Origin: Chitinophaga nivalis
GTDB lineage: Bacteria; Bacteroidota; Bacteroidia; Chitinophagales; Chitinophagaceae
DNA: 64,000 nucleotides
NCBI RefSeq assembly: GCF_025989125.1
Contig: NZ_JAPDNR010000001.1
Coordinates: forward strand, 5,568,087-5,632,086
Direction: 5' to 3'
The translations under genes and the position numbers were made by a program. Below, in pieces: positions 61,143-64,000 of this stretch; the first letter of the stretch is position 1; each line of letters begins with the position of its first letter. The notes under the pieces are model-generated. The model was not told where the DNA came from. It ran no database searches and was given only the letters and a program-made list of their open reading frames with translations.

Positions 61143-64000
61143 TTAATCTCCGGGGGCTGTTTCCATGTCAATATCCGAGATCGTGATCTGGTCATTGTGC
61201 AGGACGGACAGTAATATATTCCGGTAATAAGTCATTAACAGTGCGATGGTATCGTTGTCATAAAGGGCCGTCAGATAGATAAAAGAAATATGCAGCTGCC
61301 CGGCATTTTCCCGTACCTCCAGCTTAAACTCGTATTCACTGATTTCGTCTCTCCTGCTTTCCAGCGGGTAATAGGCGAATCCGTTTAATTCCCCGTTACC
61401 TTCCACTACATTGGAGAAAGAGAAATGCACCTGCACAATCGGATTTTTCAGCGCTGCTGTTTCCGGCCCTACGAGTTCCCGCATCTGATCGTATTGAAAA
61501 TCCTGGTTTTCGAATGCCTCCAATACCCGTGATTTCACCTGTACCAACAGGTCAGCGAAGACATGATCCGGCGCTACCTCCAGGCGCAACGGCAGGATAT
61601 TTACAAAAGATCCTACTACCTCTCTCAGTGCGGGTTGCGTACGGCCGATCACATCTGTTCCGATAATGATATCCGTACTCCCCGATAACTTTGACAACAG
61701 GATATAATAGGCAGATAACAACAACATAAAATCAGACACGCCGGCACCTACCGCATATGTTTTCACCTGCTGGTAATGTATGTCCGCTATCGTCAGCACC
61801 TTTACCGCTGCATGATACTCGTCTATTTCATCCGGGTTTTGCAGTACCGGCAGTTCCAGTCGTGGCAAGGGTGATACCAGTTGTTGTTCCCAGAAAGCAC
61901 GTTGCTGCTGTAGCTGCCCTTTGCCTTCGTGCATCCAGCCGGCATAATCCACATAACGTAATGCAGGAGTACTCCAGGACTGCCCGCGATAGATGTTGCT
62001 GAAATCCTGCATCAGGATATCGAGGGAAGCGCCATCCGCAATAATGTGATGCAGGTCGATGAATAAGAGATGTCCTGCTTCCGGATGTGTCATCACAACA
62101 GCTCTCATCAGCGGCGGTGTTGCCGGATCAAACGGCCGGATAAAATCCAGGAAGGCTTCTCCTACAGTATTATATTGCGTTGCCGGCAGTATGGTCAATG
62201 GTACTTCGCAAGCGGCTGCGATCTGTTGCCGCAGCCCGTTTTCGGTCAGTATAAATCCGGTGCGCAGCCCTGCATGTTTTTCCAGCAGCTGCCGGAACGT
62301 ATCGCGGATGCGCGGTATATCCAGTGTTCCCTGTATGCTGACCGGCAACGAAATATTAAAGGCGATACTTTCTTTATGCAACAGATGTTGGTAATAGATT
62401 CGCTGCTGGGCAGGAGAAGCCGGATAAAATGCTTTTTCTCCTACTGATGGAATCACCTCGGCCACACCGGTAGCAGCAGCTTGTATAACGGCTGCCTGGG
62501 CTTTGATGGTGTTATGGCGGAACACTTCCGCGAAGGTGATCTTTACGGAAAATGTTTGTTGTATTTTGTTGGTGAGATGAAAAATCCGGATAGAATGCCC
62601 ACCCATTTCAAAAAAGCTACGGGTAGTACTTATTTTTTCGCGGTCTGTTTTCAAGACGGCGGCCCATAAATCTGTGAGGATCTCCTCAGTTTCATTTTCC
62701 GGTGCTACCACACCAGCACCGCTCACGTAATCCGGTTCCGGTAAGGCTTTCCGGTTGATCTTTCCATTGGGCGTAAGCGGAATTTCCGGGATAAAGAGCA
62801 GATAGGTGGGTACCATTACATCCGGTAACCGGTCTGACAGATAGGTCCGCAGTGTTTTCTCTTCAGGTAATACGGTCGCCACTATATAAGCACAGATGGT
62901 CTTCTCTCCTTCCTGGTCTGTTTTTACCAGTAATACCGCATCCTGTATATCCGGATAGGTCAGTATATTTTTTCTGATTTCTTCCAGCTCAATGCGGATA
63001 CCTCTTATTTTGATCTGTTGGTCTGCACGCCCCAGCAGTTCTATTTCTCCGTTGGATAGCTTTCTGCCGGTATCTCCTGTTTTATACAACAGGTCGTCTG
63101 CCCTGCCACTGAAGGGATTGATGATAAAGGCCTGTGCATTGGCTTCCGGCATATTATAGTATCCGCCTGACCGGAAAGGCGTGCGGATATATATTTCGCC
63201 GGCAACACCCACCGGGCAAATCCGCCCGTCCTTATCCAGGATCAAAAACTGGGAGCCCGGAAGTGGTATGACAGGTAAATAGGATCGATGTATATCTGCC
63301 GGTTTAATCCGGTAAAAGGATTTGGCCAATGTTGTTTCCGTAGGACCATAAATATTCACCAGCTGCGTATAGTCGCCGAAGTGATGGTACCAGGCGGCCA
63401 GGTCCTGCGCCGGAATTTTCTCCCCTGCCAGCAACACATAGGCCAGGTCTTTCAGGCCATCCTGTGCTGTAGCGGGCGTATTAAACAATTTAAACAGACT
63501 GGGTACACAATGAATCAACCGGATGCGCTGTGCTGCGAGCCACTGGCCGATTCCTTCGCCGGCAGCCAGGATGTTGCCATCCGGAATGCATAGTGTGGCG
63601 CCGGCACAAAGGGGTACCAGTATGTCGCGCATAAATACGTCGAAACCCGGGTTCGTAAACTGGCTGCAACGGAAATCAGCATCCACCTGAAAAGCATTAA
63701 TTTCCCAGTCGATAAAATGCGCCAGCCCTTTATTTTTTCCGATTACGCCCTTGGGTACGCCGGTGGAGCCGGACGTATAATACATATAGACATTATCTTC
63801 CGGCAGATAGCTGTTACGATCAACCGTAAAACCAGTATCTCCGGTCATCAGCTCCATGGTAAGCCAATGTAATGGCACCTCCATTACCGGCCTTTCTGCC
63901 GGCGGCAGATCCGTTATGATATAACGTATATCCGTTTGCGTAATCATCGCTGCCAGGCGGTTGGCTGGCAAAGTAATTTCCAGCGGTACAAAAGCATGAC
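61143..64000 (-). CDS. NRPS1: A-T-C, N-terminus beyond the window
   Basis: The frame is open to the right edge (upstream residues HAFVPLEITLPANRL continue the A domain), so the start lies outside; about 951 residues are visible. Present are A3 MYYTSGSTGVPKG, A5 NIYGPTETT, A7 LYKTGDTGRK, A10 TPNGKINRKAL, a carrier with FFEMGGHSIRI and a condensation domain with HHIIADG. Pocket residues by hand are D-V-R-H-L-G-I-L-A, related to NRPS2 and without a known match. Its C domain should condense onto NRPS2. Whether further modules precede it cannot be seen. The asparagine synthase gene follows after 47 nt. Confidence 0.9.
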   Translation of the reverse strand, partial: HAFVPLEITLPANRLAAMITQTDIRYIITDLPPAERPVMEVPLHWLTMELMTGDTGFTVDRNSYLPEDNVYMYYTSGSTGVPKGVIGKNKGLAHFIDWEINAFQVDADFRCSQFTNPGFDVFMRDILVPLCAGATLCIPDGNILAAGEGIGQWLAAQRIRLIHCVPSLFKLFNTPATAQDGLKDLAYVLLAGEKIPAQDLAAWYHHFGDYTQLVNIYGPTETTLAKSFYRIKPADIHRSYLPVIPLPGSQFLILDKDGRICPVGVAGEIYIRTPFRSGGYYNMPEANAQAFIINPFSGRADDLLYKTGDTGRKLSNGEIELLGRADQQIKIRGIRIELEEIRKNILTYPDIQDAVLLVKTDQEGEKTICAYIVATVLPEEKTLRTYLSDRLPDVMVPTYLLFIPEIPLTPNGKINRKALPEPDYVSGAGVVAPENETEEILTDLWAAVLKTDREKISTTRSFFEMGGHSIRIFHLTNKIQQTFSVKITFAEVFRHNTIKAQAAVIQAAATGVAEVIPSVGEKAFYPASPAQQRIYYQHLLHKESIAFNISLPVSIQGTLDIPRIRDTFRQLLEKHAGLRTGFILTENGLRQQIAAACEVPLTILPATQYNTVGEAFLDFIRPFDPATPPLMRAVVMTHPEAGHLLFIDLHHIIADGASLDILMQDFSNIYRGQSWSTPALRYVDYAGWMHEGKGQLQQQRAFWEQQLVSPLPRLELPVLQNPDEIDEYHAAVKVLTIADIHYQQVKTYAVGAGVSDFMLLLSAYYILLSKLSGSTDIIIGTDVIGRTQPALREVVGSFVNILPLRLEVAPDHVFADLLVQVKSRVLEAFENQDFQYDQMRELVGPETAALKNPIVQVHFSFSNVVEGNGELNGFAYYPLESRRDEISEYEFKLEVRENAGQLHISFIYLTALYDNDTIALLMTYYRNILLSVLHNDQITISDIDMETAPGD

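Noticed and set aside
39108..64000. MbtH-like helper gene in the cluster
   Set aside because: No frame of about 70 residues with the MbtH motif is present among the visible cluster genes; it may lie outside the window.

Overview
The window looks like a chromosomal segment of a Bacteroidota bacterium, most likely a Chitinophaga-like member of the Chitinophagaceae. The signs are TonB-dependent receptors with carboxypeptidase-regulatory or STN N-termini, an ECF sigma factor/FecR pair, tandem fasciclin and DUF4397-type lipoproteins, and Bacteroidota -7 boxes (TAnnTTTG) just upstream of several starts. The genus is an inference. No rRNA, tRNA, CRISPR array or insertion sequence was seen.

Layout. 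1-2110: the 5' part of a secreted fibre-like protein, a glyoxalase-fold protein and a DUF2059 protein. 2172-9508 (minus): a probable metal or siderophore uptake operon made of a small Cys-x-x-Cys membrane protein, an ABC ATPase, a TonB-dependent siderophore-type receptor, two DUF3526 ABC permeases and a desuccinylase/aspartoacylase-like enzyme. A perfect 41-nt palindrome lies over its likely promoter. 10415-17713: a TonB C-terminal protein with its carboxypeptidase-regulatory partner, an esterase, a Crp/Fnr-type regulator, a metallo-beta-lactamase-fold protein, a DUF72 protein and an alpha/beta hydrolase. 18526-22633: an AraC-type regulator, a cupin, a 51-residue Lmo0937-type membrane protein and two histidine kinases.

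22745-38752 (minus): an ECF sigma factor and FecR anti-sigma factor, followed by a tightly spaced block: STN-type TonB receptor, DUF4397-like lipoprotein, a second lipoprotein, four consecutive fasciclin lipoproteins, and an Oar-like TonB receptor. It reads as one cell-surface regulated transport or adhesion locus.

39108->64000 (minus): a nonribosomal peptide synthetase cluster that runs off the right edge. In transcription order: NRPS1 (A-T-C, N-terminus missing), asparagine synthase, NRPS2 (A-T-C), NRPS3 (half-C, then A-T-C-A-T-C-A-T), two alpha/beta hydrolases overlapping by ATGA, a periplasmic serine hydrolase with a TPR-like region and a CBM-like domain, an Asp/Glu racemase, a fusion of an S12 peptidase with a cyclic-peptide-type ABC exporter, and a truncated adenylation C-subdomain plus carrier protein. 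Reading the adenylation pocket residues by eye, NRPS3 should load Asn, Asn and Lys, which fits the embedded asparagine synthase. There is no recognisable thioesterase or epimerase domain. The S12-exporter fusion recalls prodrug-activating peptidases of the ClbP/XcnG/ZmaM type. This cluster is the best candidate in the window for an undescribed system: an Asn-rich, Lys-ending peptide that is exported and processed at the membrane.
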